Shown here: in pieces, positions 16,826 to 25,349 of the stretch
Numbering within the stretch: position 1 is the stretch's first letter
How the letters are laid out: each line of letters starts with the position of its first letter
Source: JBBSBL01 sp046330255
Lineage (GTDB): Bacteria > Actinomycetota > Thermoleophilia > Solirubrobacterales > Solirubrobacteraceae
Length of the DNA: 64,000 nt
Direction of reading: 5' to 3'
Assembly (NCBI GenBank): GCA_046330255.1
Contig: JAXLTC010000002.1
Span: forward strand, 248,001 to 312,000
The notes under the pieces: generated by a model
Database searches by the model: none
What the model saw: only the letters and a program-made list of their open reading frames with translations
What the model was told of the DNA's origin: nothing
Program-made: the position numbers and the translations under genes

Positions 16826-18151
16826 TCAGCCCGCCACCGCGTACAGGCGCCACTCGCCGGGGACGCCCTTGAGCTCGCGGCTCCCCCGGTCGCCGAACTC
16901 CAGGCCGGAGCCCACCACCAGGTCGCGGACCGTGCCCGACACGAGCACCTCGCCCGGCCCGGCGGCGGCGCCCACCCGCGCGCCGATGTGCACCGCGATG
17001 CCGCCGACGTCCTCGCCGATCACCTCGCACTCGCCGGTGTGCAGGCCGGCGCGCACCTCTACGCCGAGCTCGCGCACCGCCGAGCGGATCGCCTCGGCGC
17101 TGCGGATCGCGCGCGCCGGGCCGTCGAACGTGGCCAGCACCCCGTCGCCCGTGTTCTTCACCAGCCGTCCGCGGTAGCGGCCGATCTCGCGCGCGACGAC
17201 GTCGTGATGGGCGGAGAGCAAGTCGCGCCAGCGCCGGTCGCCCAGCTCGGCGGCGAGCCGCGTGGAATCGACGATGTCGGTGAACAGGACGGTGGCGAGG
17301 ATCCGGTCCGGCTCGCGCTCGGGTCGCGATCCCGTGAGGAACTCCTCGATCTCGTCCATGAACGCCTCGGCGTCGCCGGCCATCGGCAGGGAGTCGTCGC
17401 CGGGCATCTCGATGAGCCGCGCGCACGGGATCCGCTCCGCGAGGAAGCGCCCGTGGCGCGGATCGATCTGGGTCCCGGGGCCGTTGCGCTGGGCGACCAG
17501 GGTCGGCACGGTGATCGACCCGAGCACCGGGCGGATGTCGACGCTGTCGGACCGGCGCAGCCGCCGGAAGGACGCGGGCGTGCCGGTGAGGCGCTCGAGC
17601 TGGGCGAACCAGCGCACGAAGCGCTCGTCGTCCGCGAGCGACGGGGCGAGATAGAGCATCATGCGGCCCGTCCCCCAGGCGGACTCGAGCTGGTCGAACC
17701 ACGCGTCGCGCTCCGCCGAGGAGAACGTCCACGTCACGTCCTCGTTGCGCTGGTAGGCGGCGATCGGCGAGCAGAGCACGATCGCCTCCACCCGCTCGGG
17801 CTGCGTCGCCGCGAACAGCAGGCTCATCAGCGACCCCTCGGTCAGGGTGACGATCGTCGCCCGCCCGGAGCCGGCCGCGTCCATCACCGCTCGGACGTCC
17901 TCCATCTGGTCCTCGAGCGCGAGCGAGGGAACGACCCGCTCGGAGAGCCCCGTCCCGCGGCGGTCGAAGAGGATCAGGCGCCCGAAGCCGCCGAGCCGGC
18001 GCAGCCAGCGGGCGACAGACGGCTCGTTCCACAGGTGCTCGACCTGGTTGATCCAGTTCGGGACCAGCACGAAGTCGCGCTCGCCCTCCCCGACCACCTG
18101 GTAGGCGATCGCGACATCGCCGCTGTAGGCGTAGCGGGTCTCCGGGATCAC
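16826..18151 (-). CDS. class III nucleotide cyclase fused to a degenerate alpha/beta hydrolase
   Basis: 441 residues. Residues 1-280 are an alpha/beta hydrolase-like domain, but the nucleophile elbow reads TLTEG (102-106, Thr where Ser is expected) and the position of the catalytic His reads DDSLPM (Ser254), so hydrolysis is doubtful. Residues 285-441 form a class III cyclase domain with metal aspartates in FTDIVDST (290-297) and NTGDG (333-337) and the substrate-side HIGARV. It probably makes cAMP, with the N-terminal domain as a ligand sensor (inference). Starts at GTG, 7 nt from TAGCCT. Confidence 0.88.
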   Translation of the reverse strand: MIPETRYAYSGDVAIAYQVVGEGERDFVLVPNWINQVEHLWNEPSVARWLRRLGGFGRLILFDRRGTGLSERVVPSLALEDQMEDVRAVMDAAGSGRATIVTLTEGSLMSLLFAATQPERVEAIVLCSPIAAYQRNEDVTWTFSSAERDAWFDQLESAWGTGRMMLYLAPSLADDERFVRWFAQLERLTGTPASFRRLRRSDSVDIRPVLGSITVPTLVAQRNGPGTQIDPRHGRFLAERIPCARLIEMPGDDSLPMAGDAEAFMDEIEEFLTGSRPEREPDRILATVLFTDIVDSTRLAAELGDRRWRDLLSAHHDVVAREIGRYRGRLVKNTGDGVLATFDGPARAIRSAEAIRSAVRELGVEVRAGLHTGECEVIGEDVGGIAVHIGARVGAAAGPGEVLVSGTVRDLVVGSGLEFGDRGSRELKGVPGEWRLYAVAG

Positions 18152-18158
18152 GCGCCCC

Positions 18159-18178
18159 AGGCTAGCGGCGGATACCCT
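18159..18178. promoter_or_regulatory. divergent -10 hexamers for the cyclase and acyl-CoA dehydrogenase
   Basis: TAGCCT (minus, 18164-18159) is 7 nt from the cyclase GTG. TACCCT (plus, 18173-18178) would start a roughly 30-nt leader with GAGGACC before the dehydrogenase ATG. Confidence 0.45.
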
Positions 18179-18216
18179 CGTGACCGGCCGCCCGCCCCCC
18201 GATCCCGAGGACCCGC

Positions 18217-19377
18217 ATGGACTTCGACCTGACCGACGAGCAGCAGCTGATCAAGCGCACCGCGCGCGAGTTCACCGATCGCGAGGTCTGGGACCGCGCG
18301 CGCGAGAACGACCGCAACCACCACTTCGACACCGAGCTGGTGCGCAAGATCGCCGAGCAGGGCTACCTCGGCGCGATCGTCCCGCGCGAGTACGGCGGGG
18401 CGGGCCTCGACTACGTCACCTACGGGATCGTCGTCGAGGAGATCGGTCGCGGGTGCTCGGCGATGCGGACCGTGATCTCCGTGCAGACGTCGCTCGTCTG
18501 CTCCTCGATCCTGCGCTGGGGCACCGAGGAGCAGAAGGAGACCTACCTGCCCAAGCTGTGCTCGGGCGAGTGGCTCGGGTGCTTCGGCCTGACCGAGCCC
18601 GACACCGGGTCGGACGCGGCGAACCAGAAGACGCGCGCGAGGCGCGTGGACGGCGGGTGGTCGATCAGCGGCTCGAAGATGTGGATCTCGCTGGGCAACA
18701 ACGCGAAGGTCGCGATGATCTTCGCCCAGACCGACCCGGCGCAGGGGCACCGCGGAATCGCGTGCTTCCTGGTCGACACCGACGACCCGGGCTTCTCCGC
18801 CCAGGAGATCGAGCACAAGATGGGCCTGAACGGGTCCGACACCGCGTCGCTCGCGCTAGACGAGGTCAGGGTCGGCGACGACGCGCTGCTGGGATCGGTC
18901 GGTGACGGCTTCAAGATCGCGATGAGCGCGCTGGACTCGGGGCGCTACTCGGTCGCGGCCGGCTGCGTGGGCATCTGCCAGGCGTGCGTGGAGGAGTCGG
19001 TCGCCTACGCGAAGGAGCGCACGCAGTTCGACCGCCCGATCGCCTCCTTCCAGTTGGTGCAGGCGATGATCGCCGACATGGTCGTGCAGACCGACGCGGC
19101 GCGGATGCTCGTCCTCCGCGCCGGAGCGCTCAAGGACCAGGGCAAGCCGTCCACGACCGAGACCTCGATCGCGAAGCTCTACGCGACCGAGGCGGGCAAG
19201 AACTGCGCCGACCTCGCGATCCAGGTCCACGGCGGCGCCGGCTACGTCGACGACCACCCGGTGGAGCGCTTCTACCGCGACGTGCGCGTCACCTCGCTGT
19301 ACGAGGGCACCTCGCAGATCCAGAAGCTGATCATCGGGCGCGCGGTGACGGGGATCAACGCGCTGGTGCCCAGCTGA
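18217..19377 (+). CDS. acyl-CoA dehydrogenase
   Basis: 386-residue flavoenzyme of normal length. FAD and substrate motifs FGLTEPDTGSD and KMWISLGNNA are present; the catalytic base is Glu363 in LYEGTSQIQ, the short-chain/glutaryl-type position, followed by LIIGRAV. It introduces the alpha-beta double bond in acyl-CoA and passes electrons to ETF. Lies between thiolase and hydroxyacyl-CoA dehydrogenase genes, supporting fatty-acid or branched-acid oxidation. Confidence 0.93.
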   Translation: MDFDLTDEQQLIKRTAREFTDREVWDRARENDRNHHFDTELVRKIAEQGYLGAIVPREYGGAGLDYVTYGIVVEEIGRGCSAMRTVISVQTSLVCSSILRWGTEEQKETYLPKLCSGEWLGCFGLTEPDTGSDAANQKTRARRVDGGWSISGSKMWISLGNNAKVAMIFAQTDPAQGHRGIACFLVDTDDPGFSAQEIEHKMGLNGSDTASLALDEVRVGDDALLGSVGDGFKIAMSALDSGRYSVAAGCVGICQACVEESVAYAKERTQFDRPIASFQLVQAMIADMVVQTDAARMLVLRAGALKDQGKPSTTETSIAKLYATEAGKNCADLAIQVHGGAGYVDDHPVERFYRDVRVTSLYEGTSQIQKLIIGRAVTGINALVPS

Positions 19378-19395
19378 CCACGCCGCCCCGGCGGC

Positions 19396-20589
19396 TCAGC
19401 AGGCGGCCTTCGCCTGCGGGCGCGCGCTCGCGACCCCGCCCTGCGGGTAGGCCGCGTATCCGGCGTCCGGGATGCGGTCGGTGAACCCGCACGTGAACGA
19501 GCCGGCGACCCAGTGGAACGTCGTGGCGCCGCCGAGCGCGGACAGCGGGACGGCGTAGCGCACGACGCTGGTCCCGGAGTACGCGAGCGCCCCGCCGCCG
19601 GTCTGCTGGGCGTACGGGGGTCCGGAGGTGAAGCGGGCGACGGAGAACCCGGGGCACTGGGCGGCGACCGGGTTGCACGGATCGACGCTGTAGTCGAACT
19701 GCCCACTGGTGGGCCTCGTCGTCCAGATCTCGAGCACCGGCAGCGAGGACGGGGCAGAGTAGGCGCCGTAGGTCTCGATCGTGAACGTCGCCACCCCGCC
19801 CGACACCGCGACGGAGGCGGACCGCAGGTCGACGTCGTCGCAGGTCTGGAGACCGCACGGCAGGAGGTCGCCCTGCGGGTCGGTGAGCGTCCCGGGCGAC
19901 GCGGGAGGGACGGGCGTCGTCGGCGGGAGGACCGGCCGGCGCGAGTAGATGTAGCTGTAGAGCCCGGACGCGTGCAGGACCTTCACCTGCCCCGTGACGA
20001 GATCGGTCACCTCTACCCAGAGCGGGCCGACGAGTCGCACCCGCCACCCGTTCGGGTACTCGACCAGGGTCCAGTCCACCGGCGCCGCGGCGGCGCGCGC
20101 GCCCCCCGCGCGCGAGGAGCGGCGCGGCGCGGGCCGGACACGTCCGAAGCAGCCGCGGGTCGCGAAGCGCCCGGTCGCCCGCACGCGCAGCGAGCGCTTG
20201 GCAGTGGCAGCGCCGAAGGGCGGGCGGCAGCCCAGGCCGCCGCCGGTCAGTCGCAGCTCCACCTCGCCCGCGGCCGTGGACGACTGGCTTGCGGTGAACG
20301 CCCCGCCGCTCGCGGTCGCGCTCCACCTCGCGCGACCGTGCCGCGCCGCGGCGGCGACCAGGCGCACGCTGCCCTTGGTCGCGTCCACCGTCGCGCCGAA
20401 GCGCACCGCTCGCGCCCGGCGCAGGAGCGTCGCCCGGCGCGCGCCGCGCTCCTTGACGGTCACGCGCCCGCCCGCGGGAACAGCCACGAACTGCTTGGCG
20501 AAGCGGGGCGCGGGCGGCGCGGCGGAGGAAGCCGCGCCGGGTGCCGCGAGCAGCGCCGTGGTCGCCAGGAGCGCGAGGCGAAGGGTCAT
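19396..20589 (-). CDS. secreted protein of unknown function
   Basis: 397 residues with a cleavable signal peptide (LALLATTALLAAPGAASSA). Residues 35-150 form a beta-rich module with FGATVDATKGSVRLVAAA, a pattern seen in FecR-like envelope proteins. A basic Pro/Ala linker follows, then a C-terminal beta domain (about 260-397) with several cysteines likely to form disulfides. TAGGCT lies 7 nt before the ATG. Function unknown; probably surface or secreted. Confidence 0.7.
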   Translation of the reverse strand: MTLRLALLATTALLAAPGAASSAAPPAPRFAKQFVAVPAGGRVTVKERGARRATLLRRARAVRFGATVDATKGSVRLVAAAARHGRARWSATASGGAFTASQSSTAAGEVELRLTGGGLGCRPPFGAATAKRSLRVRATGRFATRGCFGRVRPAPRRSSRAGGARAAAAPVDWTLVEYPNGWRVRLVGPLWVEVTDLVTGQVKVLHASGLYSYIYSRRPVLPPTTPVPPASPGTLTDPQGDLLPCGLQTCDDVDLRSASVAVSGGVATFTIETYGAYSAPSSLPVLEIWTTRPTSGQFDYSVDPCNPVAAQCPGFSVARFTSGPPYAQQTGGGALAYSGTSVVRYAVPLSALGGATTFHWVAGSFTCGFTDRIPDAGYAAYPQGGVASARPQAKAAC

Positions 20590-20596
20590 CCGCGCG

Positions 20597-20676
20597 AGCC
20601 TAGGCAGCGGGCGCGATGGCGGTCAAGGGCGCTCCAACCCGCCTCACACCCGGTTCCGGCGGGGCACAGGTAGGCT
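20597..20676. promoter_or_regulatory. divergent promoter region, two -10 hexamers
   Basis: TAGGCT (minus, 20602-20597) is 7 nt from the secreted-protein ATG, and TAGGCT (plus, 20671-20676) is 9 nt from the hydroxyacyl-CoA dehydrogenase ATG. The same hexamer serves both directions. Confidence 0.5.
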
Positions 20677-20685
20677 CGCTCGCCG

Positions 20686-22269
20686 ATGCCGACCAACGGT
20701 CCGCCCACCACCGTCGGCGTCTGCGGCGCCGGCACGATGGGCCGCGGGATCGCGCAGGCCGCCGCCCTGGGAGGGATGCGGGCGCTGGTCTGGGACCCGG
20801 TCGAGGGCGTCACCGGGCAGGCGCTCGAGCAGATCGCCGCCGCGCTGGCGAAGGGCGCGGAGCGGGGGCGCTGGGCGCGCGAGGAGGCCGCCGCCGCGCG
20901 CGAACGGGTCGCCGCCGCGGCCGAACTCGCGGCGCTCGCGGACTGCGAGCTCGTGATCGAGGCCGCCCCGGAAGACCTGGCGGTCAAGCACGAGCTGCTC
21001 GGACGTGTCGCGGAGGTCGTGGGCGGCGACTGCGTACTGGCCACGAACACGTCCTCGCTGCTCGTCACCGCGGTCGCCGCCCCCGTCCCGCGACCGGAGC
21101 GCGTGGTGGGCCTGCACTTCTTCAACCCCGCGCCGCTGATGCGCCTGGTCGAGGTGGTCGCCGGCGAGGACTCCGCGCCGTGGGCGCTGGACCGCGCGGC
21201 CGCGGCCGGCGAGGCGATGGGCAAGCGCGCGATCCGCGCCGCCGACGTCGCCGGGTTCGTGGTCAACCGCTGCAACCGGCCGTTCGGGCTCGAGGCGCTG
21301 CGCGCCGTGGAGCAGCGCCGCGCCGGCTTCGCCCAGGTCGACCGGCTCTGCCGGCTGGCGGGATTCCGCATGGGCCCGTTCGAGCTCTCCGACCTCGTCG
21401 GCGTCGACGTCGGCCTCGACGTCGCGCGGTCGTTCCACGAGCAGAGCTTCGGCGAGCCCCGCTGGCGCCCGTCCCCGATCGCCGCGCGGATGGTCGCCGC
21501 CGGCCGCAACGGCCGTAAGGCCGGCCGCGGCTACTACGACTACCGCGACGGCCCGCACCGCCCCGACGACCCGCCGGCGCCCGCGGCGGGCGACGGCGAC
21601 GGCCTGGTGGTGGTCGCGGGTGACGGGGTGCTGGCGGGCGAGCTGGCGGCGATCGCAGCCGACGCCGGCTGGGAGGTGGCGACCCCCGCACAGGCGGAGG
21701 GCGAGGTCCCGTTCCTGATCGTCGACTGCGGGGCCGCCGAGGAGGACCCGCCGCTCCAGGGCGGGCCTCGGGCGATCTGCTGCGCCGACGGCTCGCTCGC
21801 GGCGCTCGACCCCGGCGGCGGAGCGGCCGGCTTCCACGCGCTCCCGCCGCTCGCCGCCGCGGGCGCCGTCGAGCTGACGCGCGGCGCCGACACCACCGAC
21901 GCGGCCGTCGCCGCCGCCGAGCGCTTCTTCACCACGCTCGGCAAGCGCATCGAGTGGGTCGGCGACGGCCCGGGCCTGGTGCTCGGCACGATCGTCTGCC
22001 AGCTCGTGAACGAGGCGGCGTTCGCGCTCGGCGAGGGCGTCGCGGAGGCGGAGGACATCGACGCGGGGATGGTCCTCGGGCTCAACCATCCGCGCGGGCC
22101 GCTCGCGTGGGGCGACGAGATCGGGCTCGATCACGTGCTCTCCGTGCTGGAGGCGCTGCGCTTCGAGTCCGGCGACCCGGCGTACCGTCCCGCGCCCGCC
22201 CTGCGCCGGCGCGTGCTCGAGGGCCGGGTCGGGGTCCAGTCCGGCGAGGGGTTCCACCGCCACGGCTGA
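20686..22269 (+). CDS. 3-hydroxyacyl-CoA dehydrogenase, double C-terminal domain
   Basis: 527 residues. The N-terminal NAD domain (GVCGAGTMG, 11-19; IEAAPEDL; catalytic His144 in HFFNP) is followed by one 3HCDH C-terminal domain (about 190-285, ending GRGYYDY), a variable middle, and a second C-terminal domain (about 425-520, NEAAFALGEGVAEAEDID). This two-C-domain form is that of PaaH/FadB2-type enzymes. It oxidises 3-hydroxyacyl-CoA to 3-ketoacyl-CoA, the step before the thiolase. Confidence 0.92.
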   Translation: MPTNGPPTTVGVCGAGTMGRGIAQAAALGGMRALVWDPVEGVTGQALEQIAAALAKGAERGRWAREEAAAARERVAAAAELAALADCELVIEAAPEDLAVKHELLGRVAEVVGGDCVLATNTSSLLVTAVAAPVPRPERVVGLHFFNPAPLMRLVEVVAGEDSAPWALDRAAAAGEAMGKRAIRAADVAGFVVNRCNRPFGLEALRAVEQRRAGFAQVDRLCRLAGFRMGPFELSDLVGVDVGLDVARSFHEQSFGEPRWRPSPIAARMVAAGRNGRKAGRGYYDYRDGPHRPDDPPAPAAGDGDGLVVVAGDGVLAGELAAIAADAGWEVATPAQAEGEVPFLIVDCGAAEEDPPLQGGPRAICCADGSLAALDPGGGAAGFHALPPLAAAGAVELTRGADTTDAAVAAAERFFTTLGKRIEWVGDGPGLVLGTIVCQLVNEAAFALGEGVAEAEDIDAGMVLGLNHPRGPLAWGDEIGLDHVLSVLEALRFESGDPAYRPAPALRRRVLEGRVGVQSGEGFHRHG

Positions 22270-22302
22270 GCGAGGTTCCCGCGGGCTTGCTGAACGCTCG
22301 GG

Positions 22303-22500
22303 GCGCCCGGGCTGCGCTCGGGCGCTGCGGGCGACGTGTCGCGTCGCAAACGGCGGCAACGAAGGAGGCGTTTCGCGCTCGCGGACGGCGTGCCCTTCGC
22401 GAGTGTGCGATTTTCATCGAATACCGGTGTCGATTGCACTCTCGCGGTGCGGCCGCCGGGTGCCGGGCTCCTTCGTTGCCGTCGTTCGTCACGACTCACG
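22303..22500. repeat. intergenic inverted-repeat element, copy 1
   Basis: In the 576-base gene-free gap 22270-22845. Left core 22345-22366 contains AACGGCGGCAACGAAGGA; the right core at 22469-22489 is its reverse complement (TCCTTCGTTGCCGTCGTTCGT). Inner arms also pair: CGCGAGTGTGCGATT (22399-22413) with GATTGCACTCTCGCG (22432-22446), around a roughly 18-nt centre. The left arm is part of a 79-nt unit (22303-22381) repeated directly at 22570-22648, 63 of 79 identical by my count. No ORF with coding character. Nature unknown. Confidence 0.7.
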
Positions 22501-22569
22501 GCCGCGGTGGGCGCGGAGCGTCGCGGGCGCGGCTGGTCCGGGATCGACCCGCGTCCACGCGCTCGGCCG

Positions 22570-22784
22570 GCGCCCGAGCTTCGCTCCGGCGCCGCGGGTT
22601 TCCCGTCACGTCGCGAACTGCGGCAACGAAGGACCCATTTCGTGCTCGGTGGGGGCGCGCAGGTGAGGCGCCGGGCCGCCGTCCTGGGTAGGGGGCACAT
22701 ACGACCCCCAAGGCAGGAGCGCGCAACCCGTGCGCCCCCCTGCCGGCGCGCGGTCCCTTCCCTGTCGCCGTTGCCGCGTTCACC
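22570..22784. repeat. intergenic inverted-repeat element, copy 2
   Basis: Left arm 22570-22648 is the second copy of the 79-nt unit, with core GAACTGCGGCAACGAAGGA (22615-22633). The right arm at 22755-22784 reads, on the minus strand, GGTGAACGCGGCAACGG then CGACAGGGAAGGGA, a variant core with a short insertion between the two conserved halves. The middle is unlike copy 1 (contains GGGGGCACATACGACCCCC, itself a small hairpin). Together with copy 1 it fills most of the gap before the WS/DGAT gene. Confidence 0.6.
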
Positions 22785-22831
22785 GACCCCGCGGGCAGCA
22801 CGGCCGGGCCGGCCGCTCCGCGCCCAGCGTC

Positions 22832-22837
22832 TAGGGT
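22832..22837 (+). promoter_or_regulatory. -10 hexamer TAGGGT, leaderless start
   Basis: TAGGGT is 8 nt before the WS/DGAT ATG, with no Shine-Dalgarno sequence between. Confidence 0.5.
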
Positions 22838-22845
22838 GCTCGCCG

Positions 22846-24255
22846 ATGGCCCAGCGGCACATGGATCGCCTCAGCGCCGTGGACACCGCGTTCCTCGAGC
22901 AGGAAGGTGACGCGACCCACATGCACATCGGGGGCATCGCGATCTTCGCCGGCCCGCCGCCGGGCATCGACGCGGTGATGGAGCACATCCGCTCGCGCCT
23001 GCACCTGGTCCCGCGCTACCGCCAGAAGCTCGCCCGCCCTCCGCTGCAGTCGGGACGCCCGGTCTGGATCGACGACCCGCACTTCAACCTCGCCTACCAC
23101 GTGCGCCACACCGCGCTGCCGGCGCCCGGCGACGAGGACCGGCTGCGCGGCCTCGCCTCGCGCCTGTTCGCGCAGCGCCTGGACCGCACCAAGCCGCTGT
23201 GGGAGATCTGGGTGGTCGAGGGCCTCGACGGGGGGCGCTTCGCCCTGATCAGCAAGACCCACCACGCGCTGGTGGACGGTATCTCCGGCGTCGACCTGGT
23301 GACGGCGCTCTTCGACCTCACGCCGGAGGTGCGCGACGAGCCACCCGGCGAGGAGTGGGTACCGCGGCCGGAGCCGAGCCAGGCGCAGCTGCTGGCATCG
23401 GCGGCGCGCGGTGCGGTCGATCGCACGCTCGAGGTCGCAGGCGACACTGCCGGCGCGGTCACCAGCCCGCAGCGCGCGCTGGGCGCGGTGCGCTCCGCGA
23501 TCGAGGGCGTCGGCGAGGTCGCGTGGACGGGGCTCAACGCGCCGCCCCCGACGCCGTTCAACGTCCCGATCGGACCCCACCGGCGGCTCGTCACCGTGCA
23601 GGCGTCGCTGGCGGACTACAAGTCGATCAAGAACGCGCTCGGCGGTACGGTCAACGACGTCGTCCTCGCGGTCGTCGCCGGCGGCCTGCGCCGCTTCCTG
23701 GGGGCGCGCGGCGCGCCGGTCGACGAGCTGGAGCTGCGCGCGTGCGTGCCCGTGTCCGTCCGCACCGAGGCGCAGCGCGGGACGCTCGGCAACCGCCTGA
23801 CCCAGATTCTCGCGCCGCTGCCCGTCTACGTGGAGGACCCGGTCGAGCGCCTGGAGGTCGTGCGCGCCGCGATGGACGGGCTGAAGGAGTCCAAGCAGGC
23901 GCTCGGCGCCGAGACGATCGCCGGGATGCAGGGGTTCGCGCCGCCGACGATCCTCGCGCAGGCCTCGCGGCTGAACTTCTCCAACCGCTTCTACAACCTG
24001 CTGGTGACGAACATCCCCGGCCCGCAGATCCCGATCTACCTGCTCGGGCGCAAGCTCGAGTCGCTCTACCCGATCCCGTTCCTCGCCGGCGAGCGCGCGC
24101 TGGCGATCGCGATCATGAGCTACGACGGCGCTCTCGACTACGGGCTGCTCGGCGACCTCGACGCGCTCCCGGACCTCGACCTGCTTGCGGACGGGATCGA
24201 GGCCTCCGCGGACGAGCTGCTGCGCGCCGCCCGGCGGCCCGCGGCGAAGGCCTGA
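22846..24255 (+). CDS. wax ester synthase / diacylglycerol acyltransferase (WS/DGAT)
   Basis: 469 residues, full family length. The active-site motif HHALVDG sits at 139-145 (His139, His140, Asp144). PLWE upstream, NDVVLAVVAGGLRRFL and the C-terminal LLVTNIPGPQIPIYLLGRKL block are all family hallmarks. It joins acyl-CoA to fatty alcohols or diacylglycerol at the membrane, making storage wax esters or triacylglycerol. An alcohol dehydrogenase gene follows after 7 bases, so the two are likely co-transcribed. Confidence 0.93.
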   Translation: MAQRHMDRLSAVDTAFLEQEGDATHMHIGGIAIFAGPPPGIDAVMEHIRSRLHLVPRYRQKLARPPLQSGRPVWIDDPHFNLAYHVRHTALPAPGDEDRLRGLASRLFAQRLDRTKPLWEIWVVEGLDGGRFALISKTHHALVDGISGVDLVTALFDLTPEVRDEPPGEEWVPRPEPSQAQLLASAARGAVDRTLEVAGDTAGAVTSPQRALGAVRSAIEGVGEVAWTGLNAPPPTPFNVPIGPHRRLVTVQASLADYKSIKNALGGTVNDVVLAVVAGGLRRFLGARGAPVDELELRACVPVSVRTEAQRGTLGNRLTQILAPLPVYVEDPVERLEVVRAAMDGLKESKQALGAETIAGMQGFAPPTILAQASRLNFSNRFYNLLVTNIPGPQIPIYLLGRKLESLYPIPFLAGERALAIAIMSYDGALDYGLLGDLDALPDLDLLADGIEASADELLRAARRPAAKA

Positions 24256-24262
24256 GGCGCGC

Positions 24263-25297
24263 ATGCGCGCGGTCACGTTCCAGGCCCCCGGCGAGGTCCG
24301 GGTCGAGGAACGGCCGGATCCCGTCCTGGGAGAGCCCGGCGACGCGATCGTGGCCGTCGAGGCGACCGGGGTCTGCGGGTCGGACCTGCACATCTACCAC
24401 GGGCGCATCGCGATCGAGCAGGGGTTCACGATCGGCCACGAGTACGTCGGCGCGGTGCTCGAGAAGGGTGACGCGGTGAGCCGCGTCGAGGTCGGCGACC
24501 GAGTGCTGGGCGCCTTCCAGGTGGCGTGCGGGGAGTGCTTCTTCTGCCTGCGCGGCGCCTACCACCGCTGCGAGCAGGGGCGCACGTTCGGCCACGGCGC
24601 GACGCTGGGGAACCTCCAGGGCGCCCAGGCCGAGCGCCTGCTGGTGCCGCACGCCGGCCTCGCGCTGCGGCGGGTGCCCGAGGGCATGGCCGCCGACGTC
24701 GCGCTCTTCGCCGGGGACGTGATGGGCACCGCGTACCACGCGGTCGTGGCGGCCGGGCTGCAGCCGGGCGAGAGCGTCGCGGTGCTGGGCCTCGGCCCGG
24801 TCGGGCTGTGCGCCGTCCAGGTGGCGCGCGCCGCCGGCGCCGCGCACGTGATCGCGGTCGACACCGTCGAGGAGCGCCTGGCGATGGCGCGCGCCTTCGG
24901 CGCCACCGCCGTGCACCTCACCGAGGGCGACCCGCGGGCCGCCGCGCGCGAGGCGACCGACGGGCGCGGCGTCGACGTGGCCGTCGACGCGGTCGGCGAT
25001 CCACGCGCGCTGGAGCTTGCCGTGCGCCTCGCGCGCAGCGCGGGCCGCGTCTCGGTGATCGGGGTCTACGCCGAGCGCCAGGAGGTCCACATGGGCCTGG
25101 TCTGGATCAAGGGCCTGACCCTGCACACAGGGCAGGCGAACGTGCTCGCGCACCTCGACCCGGTGCTCGCGATGCTCGACGCCGGCGTGCTGGACCCGGC
25201 GCCGCTGGTCACGCGTCACATGGCGCTCGACGACGCGCCCGAGGCCTACGCCGCCTACGCGCGCCGCGAGGCGCTGAAGATCGTCCTGACCCCCTGA
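24263..25297 (+). CDS. zinc-dependent alcohol dehydrogenase (MDR family)
   Basis: 344 residues. Catalytic zinc site: Cys in GVCGSDLH and GHEYVGAV. Structural zinc cysteines in CGECFFCLRGAYHRC. Rossmann motif VLGLGPVGLCAVQVA. Oxidises or reduces alcohols/aldehydes with NAD(P). The position right after WS/DGAT suggests interconversion of long-chain alcohol and aldehyde, though formaldehyde- or sorbitol-type members look similar. Confidence 0.9.
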   Translation: MRAVTFQAPGEVRVEERPDPVLGEPGDAIVAVEATGVCGSDLHIYHGRIAIEQGFTIGHEYVGAVLEKGDAVSRVEVGDRVLGAFQVACGECFFCLRGAYHRCEQGRTFGHGATLGNLQGAQAERLLVPHAGLALRRVPEGMAADVALFAGDVMGTAYHAVVAAGLQPGESVAVLGLGPVGLCAVQVARAAGAAHVIAVDTVEERLAMARAFGATAVHLTEGDPRAAAREATDGRGVDVAVDAVGDPRALELAVRLARSAGRVSVIGVYAERQEVHMGLVWIKGLTLHTGQANVLAHLDPVLAMLDAGVLDPAPLVTRHMALDDAPEAYAAYARREALKIVLTP

Positions 25298-25349
25298 GCC
25301 GGGTCCCGGCGCCGCGTCAGGAAGCGGGCGCGCACCCTTCCGGCGGAGG

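Noticed and set aside
15338..18232. 964-codon plus-strand open frame spanning the thiolase and cyclase genes.
   Set aside because: Low-complexity Arg/Ala-rich shadow of the thiolase and of the antisense cyclase; no domain structure.
22403..22666. Short open frame in the large intergenic gap.
   Set aside because: Its translation has no motif and it spans the non-coding inverted-repeat elements; repeat structure explains the sequence better.
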